From Helopsaltes ochotensis (lineage: Eukaryota; Chordata; Aves; Passeriformes; Locustellidae), in contig VXBM01000267.1 in assembly GCA_013400155.1 (NCBI GenBank), positions 524,746-588,745 on the forward strand: a stretch of 64,000 bases of DNA, read 5' to 3'. Below, one piece after another: positions 55,501 through 62,200 of this stretch (position 1 is its first letter; every line of letters starts with the position of its first letter). A program made the translations under genes and the position numbers. The notes under the pieces are model-generated. The model was not told the DNA's origin, did no database searches, and saw only the letters and a list, made by a program, of their open reading frames with translations.

Positions 55501-56643
55501 ACTTGCAGAATGGGACAAGGGTCCAGAGACAAGTGATGCAACAGCAGCAGCAGATGCACCTGTCGTTGTATTCCTTCTTTTAATAACATTATGCCTGTTG
55601 ATTGCTGCTTCATTTAAATCAAATAAAATACTCTGTACATCATAATGAGCAAAACACTTGGGACAAGTCCAAGGCTTAATGCTATCTTCTGATCTGTTAT
55701 CTTCAAGATCTGAAGACTTCCCAAGCTCCCCCTCACCTTTGGCATTGCGCAGCTTACGAAAAATAGATGAATCTCCCGTCTCTGATTTTGAGCGTCTCTT
55801 GAGTGGCTTCTCCCTTTCCTTAAAGAGTCTCAGGTTTTCCCTTTGAGTAATAGGTCCATCTATCACATCTAGAGAGAACCCTGAACCCTTGCTTCCACTG
55901 GCAATCAGAAGCTCACCAAGTTTAGTTGAGCCTGGGCTTCTCTGATCAGACTTTTCATCTTTATAGCCCTTCAGTAAGTCAAAAAAGCTTTCCCCTGAAG
56001 TTCCCTGCTTATCTATGGAAGATGTGCTGCCATACTCTCTGTGCAGAGATGGTCCAGATTTAAACGTGGGTGAAATACATTCATCAAAACTATCCACATC
56101 AAGCTCACTTATGGTGATGTCGCTGTTGCTGCGCTGTCGTATTCTCCGAAGAGCTTTCCGTGGGGAACTGGGATAGCCATCGGGTGTAAGAAACCTGGAG
56201 TCTAGATTCTCAGATTGTCTGGTCTTGTTTTTAAGTGTGCTCTGGATGCTCTTTAACATGACAGAATCACCAGCATTCAGGTTAACAGAGCTTCCCTGAC
56301 TCCCAGGACTGCTTTTAGAAGACATGCTGTCAAGGCAACTTGATGTTTCAATATCTTGACTAGATCTGCTTGTCTCCTTGATGTTCTCCTTCCTTGGGGG
56401 CCAATCAGCAATCCTTGCCCTGACCCCCATTTTAGGGACTCCAGGGGTAGAGGTAACGTGATGGGAACTCTCATTGCGAGGCGGTCCAACTGGTGCCATG
56501 ACTGCAGATCCTAAGCTGCCATTCTGTGACCTAAAGCGCCTCATGTAGAAGTCATCCGAGTGGACTTTTGAGGTGCCATCTGTTCCGACTGATACCCCAG
56601 TGGCAACAGCCCTTTCCGTCTGGGACCGCTTCAAGCTGGTCAT
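4131..56643 (-). CDS. SIPA1L1: SIPA1L1 (SPAR) Rap GTPase-activating protein, 13 coding exons, 3' end beyond window
   Basis: The joined exons encode residues 1-1405 of signal-induced proliferation-associated 1-like protein 1. Known role: it is a GAP that stimulates GTP hydrolysis by Rap1 and Rap2, sits in the postsynaptic density, binds PSD-95 and F-actin, and controls dendritic spine shape. Seen here: a Ser-rich N-terminal region (about 1-480), a RapGAP domain (about 590-810) with the HIGNDIV motif holding the catalytic Asn708, a PDZ domain (about 950-1030) and a Ser-rich scaffold region with a DSGIDT phosphodegron at 1309-1314. Every junction is GT..AG and keeps frame. The match to mammalian SIPA1L1, as I remember it, is near-identical through the RapGAP and PDZ parts, and SIPA1L2 and SIPA1L3 diverge more. 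The C-terminal part, about 400 residues including the coiled coil, is not in the window. Confidence 0.97.
4406..4423 (-). promoter_or_regulatory. SIPA1L1: DSGIDT phosphodegron in SIPA1L1
   Basis: These 18 bases encode Asp-Ser-Gly-Ile-Asp-Thr. This fits the beta-TrCP recognition pattern DSGxxS/T and matches the degron described for mammalian SPAR that is primed by Plk2. It is a protein-level regulatory site and is fully conserved here. Confidence 0.85.
4571..6883 (-). other. SIPA1L1: Intron between coding exons 12 and 13
   Basis: 2313 bp. It contains a block at about 5990-6330 with dense AATTA-type homeodomain-like sites and non-degenerate texture, a candidate conserved noncoding element. A T tract lies near 6770. 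No repeats recognised. Confidence 0.7.
6884..7002 (-). CDS. SIPA1L1: SIPA1L1 coding exon 12 (residues 1220-1259)
   Basis: The exon encodes EPTCHLPAVSKVLPSFRESP then [20 protein letters not shown]. The acceptor is tgttgcag at 7003-7004. The donor is CAT|GTAAGT, close to consensus. The length of 119 nt plus the G from exon 11 gives exactly 40 codons and ends in phase 0. No long ORF marks this exon in the correct frame; it was recognised from the conserved peptide and its splice sites. Confidence 0.93.
7003..9703 (-). other. SIPA1L1: Intron between coding exons 11 and 12
   Basis: 2701 bp. The expected place of the mammalian 63-nt cassette exon, which I do not see. A dense cluster of E-box and octamer-like sites lies at about 9120-9300. 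A 175-codon ORF at 8141-8668 on the plus strand has no recognisable homology and is treated as chance. Confidence 0.7.
9704..9828 (-). CDS. SIPA1L1: SIPA1L1 coding exon 11 (residues 1178-1219)
   Basis: The exon encodes FGISRRSPASIDRQNTQSD then TGGSGKSTPSWQRSEDSIAD and QM. The acceptor is gagaacag and the donor is TGG|GTACGT. It exits in phase 1, and its last G joins AG of exon 12 to give Glu1220. In mammals a 63-nt phase-1 cassette exon can be spliced in at this junction. I could not find it in the following intron. Confidence 0.94.
9829..14409 (-). other. SIPA1L1: Intron between coding exons 10 and 11
   Basis: 4581 bp of AT-rich intron. No exon, RNA gene or mobile element recognised. Confidence 0.65.
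14410..14559 (-). CDS. SIPA1L1: SIPA1L1 coding exon 10 (residues 1128-1177)
   Basis: The exon encodes LSPGSDVYVTVSSIALARSQ then QCRNSPSNLSSSSDTGSTGG and YRQKSMPEG, a Ser-rich stretch of the scaffold region. The acceptor is a good C/T tract ending ccaacag. The donor is AGG|GTAGGC at 14409. Phase 2 in and out, 150 nt. There appears to be one extra Gln (SQQC) compared with the mammalian protein as I remember it. Confidence 0.94.
14560..22405 (-). other. SIPA1L1: Intron between coding exons 9 and 10
   Basis: 7846 bp, the longest complete intron here. It holds a perfect palindrome at 18737-18759 and a short stretch at about 18385-18455 that resembles a degraded CR1/L3 segment on the plus strand. 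Otherwise nothing recognised. Confidence 0.65.
18737..18759. repeat. Perfect palindrome, 11-bp arms, 1-nt centre
   Basis: Left arm CCAGCTCTAGG (18737-18747), central T, right arm its exact reverse complement (18749-18759). Each half contains AGCTCT/AGAGCT. No flanking extension. Confidence 0.9.
22406..22681 (-). CDS. SIPA1L1: SIPA1L1 coding exon 9 (residues 1036-1127)
   Basis: The exon begins in the codon for Arg1036 and encodes SSSENYRMPVMEYKVNEG, FKFPFRNNNKWQRNASKG and KMPPPERANIPRSISSDGRP. This is the region just after the PDZ domain and has no catalytic fold. The acceptor is aatttccag and the donor is GAG|GTACGT. It ends PLESR then R across the junction; the mammalian protein as I recall reads PLERR, so one extra residue may sit at this boundary. 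Phase 2 in and out. Confidence 0.94.
22682..26222 (-). other. SIPA1L1: Intron between coding exons 8 and 9
   Basis: 3541 bp. About 22850-23060 is somewhat GC-richer than its surroundings but matches nothing I recognise. Confidence 0.65.
26223..26497 (-). CDS. SIPA1L1: SIPA1L1 coding exon 8 (residues 945-1035), PDZ domain
   Basis: The whole PDZ domain is in this one exon. TVEMTLRRNGLGQLGFHVNY carries the carboxylate-binding loop (GLGQLGF, 961-967), followed by [20 protein letters not shown] and LVEICKVAVATLSHEQMID, which are typical PDZ strands and helix. PDZ domains bind C-terminal peptides of partner proteins. The acceptor is attcccag and the donor CAG|GTACCT is weak. The exon is markedly GC-richer than its introns. 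Phase 0 in, phase 2 out. Confidence 0.97.
26498..27594 (-). other. SIPA1L1: Intron between coding exons 7 and 8
   Basis: 1097 bp. Nothing recognised beyond splice signals. Confidence 0.7.
27595..28171 (-). CDS. SIPA1L1: SIPA1L1 coding exon 7 (residues 752-944)
   Basis: The exon contains the end of the RapGAP domain (VAVTRSRDVPSFGPPIPKG, then the helical [20 protein letters not shown] block) and the linker to the PDZ domain, including KSVVFNCSCRDVIGWTSTD and FYERGECVS. The acceptor is tttcatttag. The donor is GAG|GTTAGA at 27594. The first base completes Ser752, 192 codons follow, and it exits in phase 0. Reading past the donor gives about 21 intron-encoded residues before a stop. Confidence 0.97.
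29404..29528 (+). repeat. T/G-rich simple tract (TTTG and TTTTG units)
   Basis: Runs of tttg and ttttg interrupted by short unique pieces. Low-complexity sequence; ORFs across it are meaningless. Confidence 0.8.
31047..31100 (+). repeat. 54-bp direct repeat, left copy
   Basis: Starts tttgagattcagtatataat and matches 33607-33660 at 52 of 54 positions in the same orientation. Flanking sequence on either side does not match. Lies in the intron between coding exons 6 and 7. Confidence 0.9.
31792..31949 (-). CDS. SIPA1L1: SIPA1L1 coding exon 6 (residues 700-751), catalytic Asn exon
   Basis: The exon encodes [20 protein letters not shown] and on to SHFQHVFVIVRVHGPCTDS. In Rap1GAP the asparagine of the HIGND motif inserts into the GTPase active site (the 'Asn thumb') instead of an arginine finger. 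Here it is Asn708, codon AAT at 31925-31923, and it is intact, so the domain should be active. The acceptor is attaaag. The donor CAG|GTACCT lacks the usual +5 G and looks weak. Phase 0 in, phase 2 out. Confidence 0.96.
31923..31925 (-). other. SIPA1L1: Catalytic Asn708 codon of the RapGAP domain
   Basis: AAT on the minus strand, within HIGNDIV. By analogy with Rap1GAP this side chain supplies the catalytic carboxamide for GTP hydrolysis by Rap. It is intact. Confidence 0.85.
31950..33088 (-). other. SIPA1L1: Intron between coding exons 5 and 6
   Basis: 1139 bp, AT-rich. Nothing recognised beyond splice signals. Confidence 0.7.
33089..33192 (-). CDS. SIPA1L1: SIPA1L1 coding exon 5 (residues 665-699)
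   Basis: This short exon encodes [20 protein letters not shown] then HVSTMLPYTPNNKQQ, the middle of the RapGAP fold (HVSTMLPY is a family hallmark). The acceptor is actgcag and the donor is CAG|GTAAGA. It enters in phase 1 and exits in phase 0. Exons 5 and 6 together are bracketed by a near-identical 54-bp direct repeat in the flanking introns. Confidence 0.95.
33607..33660 (+). repeat. 54-bp direct repeat, right copy
   Basis: Second copy of the repeat at 31047-31100, offset by 2560 bp, with two mismatches (positions 33632 and 33657). Lies in the intron between coding exons 4 and 5. Confidence 0.9.
33880..34200 (+). mobile_element. Possible ancient CR1/L3-like remnant
   Basis: It contains a tttttagttctggccaccct block, then cagaaacaggccacagaaat and agagggggatatagtactca. 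These resemble, in order, the CR1 stretch that encodes the end of ORF2 and the start of the 3'UTR (gttctggtcgc.., aaagggcaac.., gggggatatgat..). Boundaries are uncertain. Confidence 0.4.
34951..35047 (+). repeat. Purine-rich tract
   Basis: Almost all A and G for close to 100 bp (ggaaaaggggaggaggagc and similar), with few pyrimidines. Simple sequence in the intron between coding exons 4 and 5. Confidence 0.6.
38885..39190 (+). mobile_element. CR1 LINE, 5'-truncated 3' end
   Basis: This is the typical avian CR1 3' portion: a block around ttctttactgtgagggtgg, then ggaacaggttgccaagagc, then the tail with aacccaaaccgttctatg and a second tctatga at about 39190. CR1 copies lack poly(A) and end in short ATTCTATG-type repeats, which fits. 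It is antisense to SIPA1L1, with no coding capacity left. Confidence 0.85.
40340..40514 (-). CDS. SIPA1L1: SIPA1L1 coding exon 4 (residues 607-664)
   Basis: This is the start of the RapGAP catalytic domain. It encodes [20 protein letters not shown], a highly conserved RapGAP block, followed by FLQLLGERVRLKGFDKYRAQ. The acceptor is strong (ctttttccttttgcag). The donor is AAA|GTAAGA at 40339, leaving one base (A) that joins exon 5 to give Thr665. Length is 175 nt. Confidence 0.96.
42190..42350 (-). mobile_element. CR1 LINE 3' tail fragment
   Basis: Reverse-complement CR1 tail: tcatgaaatggtttgggttg followed by the accaggttgctcaaatcc-like block and cttccagggatgggagatgc. Only about 160 bp remain. 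The left end is at the CR1 3' terminus, so it is a short 5'-truncated insertion in the same orientation as SIPA1L1. Confidence 0.75.
43600..44025 (+). mobile_element. Ancient degraded CR1/L3-like LINE 3' region
   Basis: Spaced matches in the right order to an old sauropsid CR1 family: a gacttgaaaagtgcaatctg block, then gtagcagacaaaaatatca, agctgaaggcagataaattt, and finally cctgggtgaaatttaatggc. The match is from memory and diverged, so the boundaries are approximate. It is far older than the three clear CR1 copies. Confidence 0.5.
44388..45980 (-). mobile_element. CR1 LINE, 1.6 kb, 3'UTR plus part of reverse transcriptase
   Basis: The 3' terminus is at 44388 (cacagaatcacagagtgg). Then comes the CR1 3' region to about 45180 and, beyond it, ORF2. 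On the minus strand 45557-45306 reads as a reverse-transcriptase segment (MDIVFLDFCKASGMVPHN, then GWIRNWLDGHIQSNGQWLRV), matching the CR1 pattern LDFCKAFDTVPH..RNWLDGR. Further 3' the catalytic F/YADD region at about 45225-45262 has lost the two Asp codons and gained a stop. The 5' part of the element is missing. It is a dead copy in the same orientation as SIPA1L1. Confidence 0.85.
46681..46869 (-). CDS. SIPA1L1: SIPA1L1 coding exon 3 (residues 544-606)
   Basis: This 189-nt, 63-codon exon in phase 0 at both ends starts LMTLRGSVLEDAIPS and ends QLMKLDEQG. It carries the segment with GLPLKEVLEYVVPELNIHCL that precedes the catalytic RapGAP core. The acceptor is gcatag and the donor is GGA|GTAAGT. 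Only a 613-bp intron, the shortest here, separates it from exon 2. Confidence 0.96.
46870..47482 (-). other. SIPA1L1: Intron between coding exons 2 and 3
   Basis: 613 bp, the shortest intron. Nothing recognised beyond splice signals. Confidence 0.75.
47483..47613 (-). CDS. SIPA1L1: SIPA1L1 coding exon 2 (residues 500-543)
   Basis: The exon encodes [20 protein letters not shown] and continues to NYRIIFRTSE, the start of the conserved region that leads into the RapGAP domain. In Rap1GAP-family proteins this part packs with the catalytic domain. The acceptor is a T/C-rich tract ending acaag, and the donor is GAG|GTAAGC at 47482. It enters in phase 1, taking one base from exon 1 for Glu500, and leaves in phase 0. 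The length of 131 nt fits 44 codons exactly. Confidence 0.96.
52192..52214. repeat. Perfect palindrome, 11-bp arms, 1-nt centre
   Basis: Left arm CCATGTTAGTA (52192-52202), central A, right arm its exact reverse complement (52204-52214). Flanking bases do not pair. Confidence 0.9.
52400..52760 (-). mobile_element. Possible degraded LINE reverse-transcriptase remnant
   Basis: The plus strand reads aaatcatgctgactggcgtc, then tacaattctctggaacattg. These resemble reverse-complemented LINE (CR1/L3-like) reverse-transcriptase sequence seen in old copies. No reading frame is kept, so this is a weak call. Confidence 0.3.
53251..53330 (+). repeat. Imperfect 40-bp tandem duplication
   Basis: Two adjacent units of about 40 bp (53251-53290 and 53291-53330) share agat(t/a)atgtcaatttta and (c)a(g/a)ttcttc. 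A partial echo (ttatgtcaatt) lies just upstream near 53239. Confidence 0.6.
55146..56643 (-). CDS. SIPA1L1: SIPA1L1 coding exon 1 (residues 1-499)
   Basis: This large exon carries the start codon and the N-terminal third of the protein. ATG is at 56643-56641, with A at -3, and begins MTSLKRSQTER, the family start. The product is rich in Ser and basic residues and includes the conserved blocks MGVRARIADWPPRKENIKE (72-90), ALRRIRQRSNSDITISELD (164-182) and KPLKRRSKSETGDSSIFRK (279-297). There is a CPKC motif at 327-330 and a final YYRKFFYQK just before the RapGAP region. The donor is G|GTGGGT at 55145, leaving phase 1, so the split Glu codon is completed by exon 2. The N-terminal region is reported to include one of two actin-interacting segments; that is family knowledge, not read from the sequence. 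A short GCA/GCT run encodes the Ala cluster near residues 363-369. Confidence 0.97.
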
Positions 56644-56758
56644 GGTCTTTCAGTATGTTCAACCTTAGTAAGTTCCAAGAAAAAACACAGTCATTTCTGC
56701 TTTTTAAATGCCCAGTTCTCTTCTGGAGAATAGTCTCCAAAATATACAATGGTTGCAT
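56552..56758 (-). promoter_or_regulatory. Upstream ORF overlapping the SIPA1L1 start codon
   Basis: An ATG at 56758 opens 68 codons and stops at 56552, about 90 nt inside the main reading frame but out of frame with it. Its start context is weak (C at -3, C at +4), so leaky scanning past it is expected. Overlapping uORFs of this kind usually lower translation of the main ORF. Whether it is used depends on this exon being in the mature transcript, which its strong acceptor supports. The 68-residue product is not recognised and is probably not functional in itself. Confidence 0.45.
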
Positions 56759-56966
56759 GAGATCTTAATCATGGACATTTAAGGACACAGTTAAATGCAG
56801 GATGTCTAGAAAATTCAGATATTCAGTAGGTTTTGATAAGCAATAATTTCCTTTAACTTCTGCATTTTAAGAAGTAGCCATGCTCCAATACATTCAAATA
56901 GTCTTAACATCACTCATGCTCCAAAATGTCGGAGTTGTAACTGAATCGCGTATGCTTCTTTTAAGC
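56644..56966 (-). other. SIPA1L1: 5'UTR part of the SIPA1L1 start-codon exon
   Basis: On the minus strand a very strong acceptor (long C/T tract, then ttcacttctag) ends at 56967, so transcript sequence resumes at 56966 and runs 323 nt to the ATG. This shows that at least one non-coding exon lies further upstream, inside or beyond the right edge. The segment is crowded with upstream ATGs: 56917, 56910, 56893, 56881, 56865, 56778, 56772, 56758 and 56694. Most open short ORFs that stop before the main start. The one at 56758 runs past it in another frame. Confidence 0.8.
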
Positions 56967-57463
56967 CTAGAAGTGAAAAGAAGAGAGAAAATCATTAATT
57001 CTTTAACACAGAACTTTTTTGGTAACTGACACTACCAGGATAATTATTACACATAATTAATATTTTTAACAAACATTGTTTTAAAACACAATGATCATCA
57101 TCTCAAAAATGCAGCACAGTGTTACACAGTAGTGAGGAGTTTTCTAGAGATTGTTGGGTTGCCTTCTGAAAAAATAATTCTGGGTTCTGATTCCAACAAA
57201 TAAAATTGTTTCCTTCTGAATTGATTAGTGGTACTTTTTAGTTGGGTTAGTGCACATTGTTAGAAAGCACAAGCAGGGAGCTTCTCAGCTAAGGACACCT
57301 ACAGCATGCATTTCTCCCACAAAAATTATTTAAGAGCCAGATAAGGACTCAAATTTTTCTACCCACTTAAAAAAATTTACCGTTTGCAAGTCATACACCC
57401 TTGGTTGCAATTAGGTATTAACACTACCTATTCAACTTTCCCAATAAAGATCTGATATATTAA

Positions 57464-57508
57464 CCAAAAAACAAAAACAAAACAAAACAAACCAAACAAA
57501 AAAAAAAG
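57464..57508 (+). repeat. A/C-rich simple tract (CAAAA units)
   Basis: About 45 bp of caaaa/acaaa units ending in an A run. Low complexity. Confidence 0.8.
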
Positions 57509-58393
57509 CTAATTAGCAACCAATGTATTAAATTGTAAGAAAGGATGACTGTCAAGAACATTTATTTTGTGCTTTGCACAGCCTTATTTGCAGATTAGCT
57601 GCATAGTCCAGGAAGCGTGTATTTACCTCTGACCAGAGTTTACAACATATAAAAAGGTTAAAGCTAAACAGAAACACATACTTTTAGACAACTTGATATA
57701 AAAAATTTCATTTATTTCCCTGGCTATTAAAATTTTGTCTACCACAGCTTATTATTCCAGCTTCACAAAGTCACAGAAATTAAATGCTTTCCCATGCCTC
57801 ATCAGTACAAAAGTGATTACAAAACCTTTAGTACACTGCCCTTTGAGGAGCTAAAACAACATAATCCACAAACACATCCTTGCTGGTAGAAGACAAAAAC
57901 ATGGGATTGTCAAGATAAAATCATGCATTGGTGTGTACATCCTTTAACACAAAGAAGTTAATAATTTTCAAAGGCTGAACCAATCACACAAAATGTGTCC
58001 TTTAAATATTTGCCAAATGTGTGCAGAGATGCTGCTGAACCAGCACTGCATTGACAAAAGAGTATTGTCTAAAATCAAGGCCTTCTGATGGTTCCAGGGA
58101 AACCAGCACTTTCTGCAGTCTCAGAACTACAGTGCTTTGCACCACACTAATTAAATACCAAGCCAGGGCACTTTCTGCCTCCAAAGGCAGCACGTTTAAA
58201 TTTCCCTTGCCATATAAAGCACCTCTTTAAAATAGCTGCTCTTAATATAAAACTCAGCACATAAGGAATACTTAAAATGCAGGCTGACTGCATCACACGT
58301 AACAAGAACAGTGCGAGTCACCCAGGGTACTACTTTATTTGCACAGCCATTTACATCAACACTGCTCTTCTCCTTGTGATGCTGCTACAATGT

Positions 58394-59250
58394 TAGAATC
58401 GTGGAATGGTTTGAGTTAGAGGGGACCTTAAAGATCATCCAATTTCAACACCTCTGCCACAGGCAGGGATGTCATCCACTAGATCAGGTCATGATCACCC
58501 CCATGGATGGGCCATCCACAACTTCTCTGGGCAGCCTGTCCCAGTTGCCTCACTACCCTTACAGGAAAGAACTTTTTACCATGTAATCTAAATCTTTAAT
58601 TTTTTTCATTTAGAATTATTCCCCCTTGTGCTATCACTATTTTCTCAGATAAAAAGTTTCCATCTTTTTCAAAGCCCTCTCTAAGAACTGGAGGGCTGCA
58701 ATAAGGTCTCCTCACAGCCTTCTCTTCTCAAGGCTGAACAATCCCAGCTCTCTCAATCTCTCTTCTTAGAAGAGTTACTCAAGTCCTCTTATCTTCATGG
58801 CCTTTCTCTGGACCTGTTCTAACTGCTCTCCATGTGTTTCTTGTCCTGAAGAATCCAGACCCAGACTCACTACTCCAGGTGGAGTCAAACAAGGACAGAT
58901 TACAGGGGATACCAACCTCCCTGGCCCTGCTGGCCCTGCTGTGTTTGATGCAACCCAGGATATGGCTGGATTTCTGAGCTGCACTTGCAGTATTGCTGAC
59001 TTCTGTAGAGCTTTCTGTCCAGCAGCACACCACTAAGTCCTTCTCCACACGGCTGCTCTCAAAAAGCTCACCTCCCAGTCTGTACTCATGTCTAGGATTG
59101 CCTGACCCCAGCGCAGCACCTTGCACTTGGACCTGCTGAACCTCAACAGGTTCTCACAGACCCATTCCTCAGCTTGTCAATGTCTTCCTAGATGGCATCC
59201 CTTCCTTCTGTTGTGTCAGCTGCAGCACTCAGCTTTGTGCTGTCAATAAT
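58394..59250 (-). mobile_element. CR1 LINE, 0.86 kb, 3'UTR plus end of ORF2
   Basis: The 3' terminus at 58394 (tagaatcgtggaatgg) leads into standard CR1 3' sequence such as aggcagggatgtcatccac. On the minus strand about 59126-58970 encodes the C-terminal end of CR1 ORF2 (GNPRHEYRLG, then EKDL and AAQKSSHILGCIKH) before frameshifts. It is 5'-truncated and sense relative to SIPA1L1, in the 5'UTR intron. Confidence 0.85.
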
Positions 59251-62200
59251 ACTGCTGAAGTAACAGCAGTTTTTCTAGTTAAATAATTGGAATACCTTTA
59301 GAAAGGCAGTCTACCCATGCTGCTGTTGCAAAGCTACTGAATATTCAGCTCTACTTTGTACAGTTTTCAAACACTCTTCAGCTTAAGAACTAATCAGGCT
59401 GGTGAAACAATTCTGTGCACCGTCAGATAAAGGAAGGGAAAACACAAACACTGTGTGCCATGATATAACCGAATCTTCTGCCCATACTTTTCAACACTGC
59501 CTATCAAAGAGTGTTTAAGCACTATTAATCTGTATGAAATGGCAACACTTCATAGCACTTCCTAAAGATCTATACAGGCTTGCTTTTACAGGCAGGAAGA
59601 AGGAAAATAGAATGAAAACTGGTAAGGATTTAGGGCAGGATAACACCAGGCCAAAAAGGATCGTAAAGGAAAAGCCAAGCTGAGAGTTGAACATAAAACA
59701 TGCAGAAGTACAAGCATCCACTACCACAAGTTCCCCTTCACAATTTGCAGTGAAAGCCAAGATTTCTCCATCTCTGTTCCCCTTCCACCACCAGTAACTC
59801 TGAAAGCAAAGTAGAGACCTCCTCCCTGCCAAATGCTGTTCTACCAAAACAGATAACCTAGCAGTACCTAGGTTTCTCATTAACTTAAGCACATAAGTTC
59901 ACTCAGCAACTCTAAAAACTCCCAAGCTTGGTGTTTACCATAAAAGCATCCAAATACCACCAGCTCTCCCTACCTCCCCAAATCATATTTTTTCCTTTAA
60001 AAATTTTCAGGAGAACAATTCTAAGTAAGCATATAGATACACAAACATATCTATAATCACATGAAAAAAATATAACTAAGTGGTCTATGTAACTTATTCT
60101 TGACCTGCTGTATACATGGTTTTGTCATTAGTTATGTGACCACACAGTATTTTCCAAAGAAAATTCTTTGTTCCTGATTCAGCTTTATGGACGTCTCACT
60201 CTGGGGACCAGCTGTTTCATGTTCTGCAGGTTTTTGCAGCTGTCCTCCTTCATCTGCTGTAGCAGCTGGAACACAGGCCATAAATGATTATAGTAATAGT
60301 TAATATCATCCTCTGAAGAAATAAACTCCACTCTTGACTGTGTCTATATGAATTAAATCACTATTAAATCAAAATTTTTGGAGACTGCAACCACCTGTCC
60401 ATGTTTATTTCTCTAGACCTTCCCAGCCTGATGTCTAATTTGAGACCTAATAGTCTGGTGTAAAAGATTTGATTAGCTCCAATCAAAATAAAGTGAAAAC
60501 AGTACATCTGATAACATTAAAAATTCCTAAAGCACATGTCCTGGGCACACTGGTTATCAGCTTTAATGAAAATAAACAAAAACAGCAATCTGTACTTTAA
60601 CCTTTTCTCGTATTCATTATTTGCAAAACATGACAACATCAGAGACAGAGCGAATCCCACTTAAGTGACCATTAGTTACCAGTGTTATATAACAGTGTTA
60701 AAATAACAGGTGTTATTTGGAACAGAAAAACATGTCAGAATTTAAATATTAAGCAGCAAAATTGCTAACACAGAATATGTAATCTAATCAGTTACAATTA
60801 CAAGATAGGCAGTATGGTACCTACTTCTAAAGCCAAGATCAGCATTTGTGAAGAGTAACAATTCCTACTTTGTTACTATTTCAATATAGAAAAAAAACCA
60901 GCTTAAGGTAGAGCTATGAATATCTATGCAAACAGAATGTGGTGATGACAAACTCTTATAACCATAAAAACGTACACTTTTCCAATTCATCTCAACTTAC
61001 AGAGGAGGCCAACAAAATAATCAGATGAACATATAAAAAGCTGTAAATGAAAACCACATGCAAAAACTACTGAAAGGGTACATGAAAATTTAGTACTAAA
61101 TTTATATATTTAGATTATATAAATTAATATGAACAGAGAGTTAAGAGAATAATCAAGACAAATTATTTGCTTATCAGATTGCATACAATAATTAGAAAAG
61201 CAGTCCAAGTTCAAAATAGGTCTCAGATCCTTAGGACAAATTTTATTCATAGGTTTTTACCAGTACCAGATGACTAAGTATCTAATCTCAGCTCAAAATG
61301 AGAACAAACGTATCTTCATTCTTTTGCTTTCTATTTATACCTTTTTTAATCACTTTGCTGTCTCCTCCAAAGCCAAAGTTTTATGTGTAGGACAAAGAAC
61401 CATTCTTATAAAACTTTAAAGGACGATGTAGATGAACACAAGATGGTTTTGCAGACTCCATCGTTCTTAAAAGGCAAGGAAGTCAAGGATCTTGAGTTCT
61501 TATTTGTCATGCCTGAAGTCAGACACCCAGAAAAACGAAGACCTACCAGTCAAGATATCATCTAGAGACCTCTGGAATACAAAGCAGCAAATACAAGTAG
61601 TTGATCAAGAAGAAATATGTCGTTTAAATCAGTTTAGGATAGTAAAAAAACCCTCAACTACTGCACAGTAATTAGTTTCTCTCTTGGGCCCAGTTAGACA
61701 AAGATGATAATTCTACAACTACTTGTTAAGGTGAATGGAGAAGAGGAGCTCATGCCTGACATATCAATTCAGAGACCTTCTATGACAGTTTTTCCTAGCT
61801 TTAGTTTATGTGGAATCATGCCCTTTTCCCCTGCAAAGTACTGACTCTACCCACAACTGAGTCTTCACTTGACAAGATTCAGCAATTACTCCGATCTGCT
61901 GAGAACATGATGAGAGTCCAGATTCTGGAATCACGGCTGCTAATGATCCTAATGGTCTGATGTTGACAGAGATAGATTTGGGGGCACCAAATTATTCATG
62001 ATTCATAACGTTCCAAAGGAAAGGATTCATACTTTACCATCAGCCCTCATTAAAAGCTGGCATTTTAAAATTAAAAATTTGGAAATGAGTGATTCAGTTT
62101 CAACTTTTAGGAAAGGCTCACTTTTGCCAAGCTCCATACCACACACCTGCTCCACTCCAAACAGTAAAACATAGTAGAGGGTAATAAATGCAACATTTCC

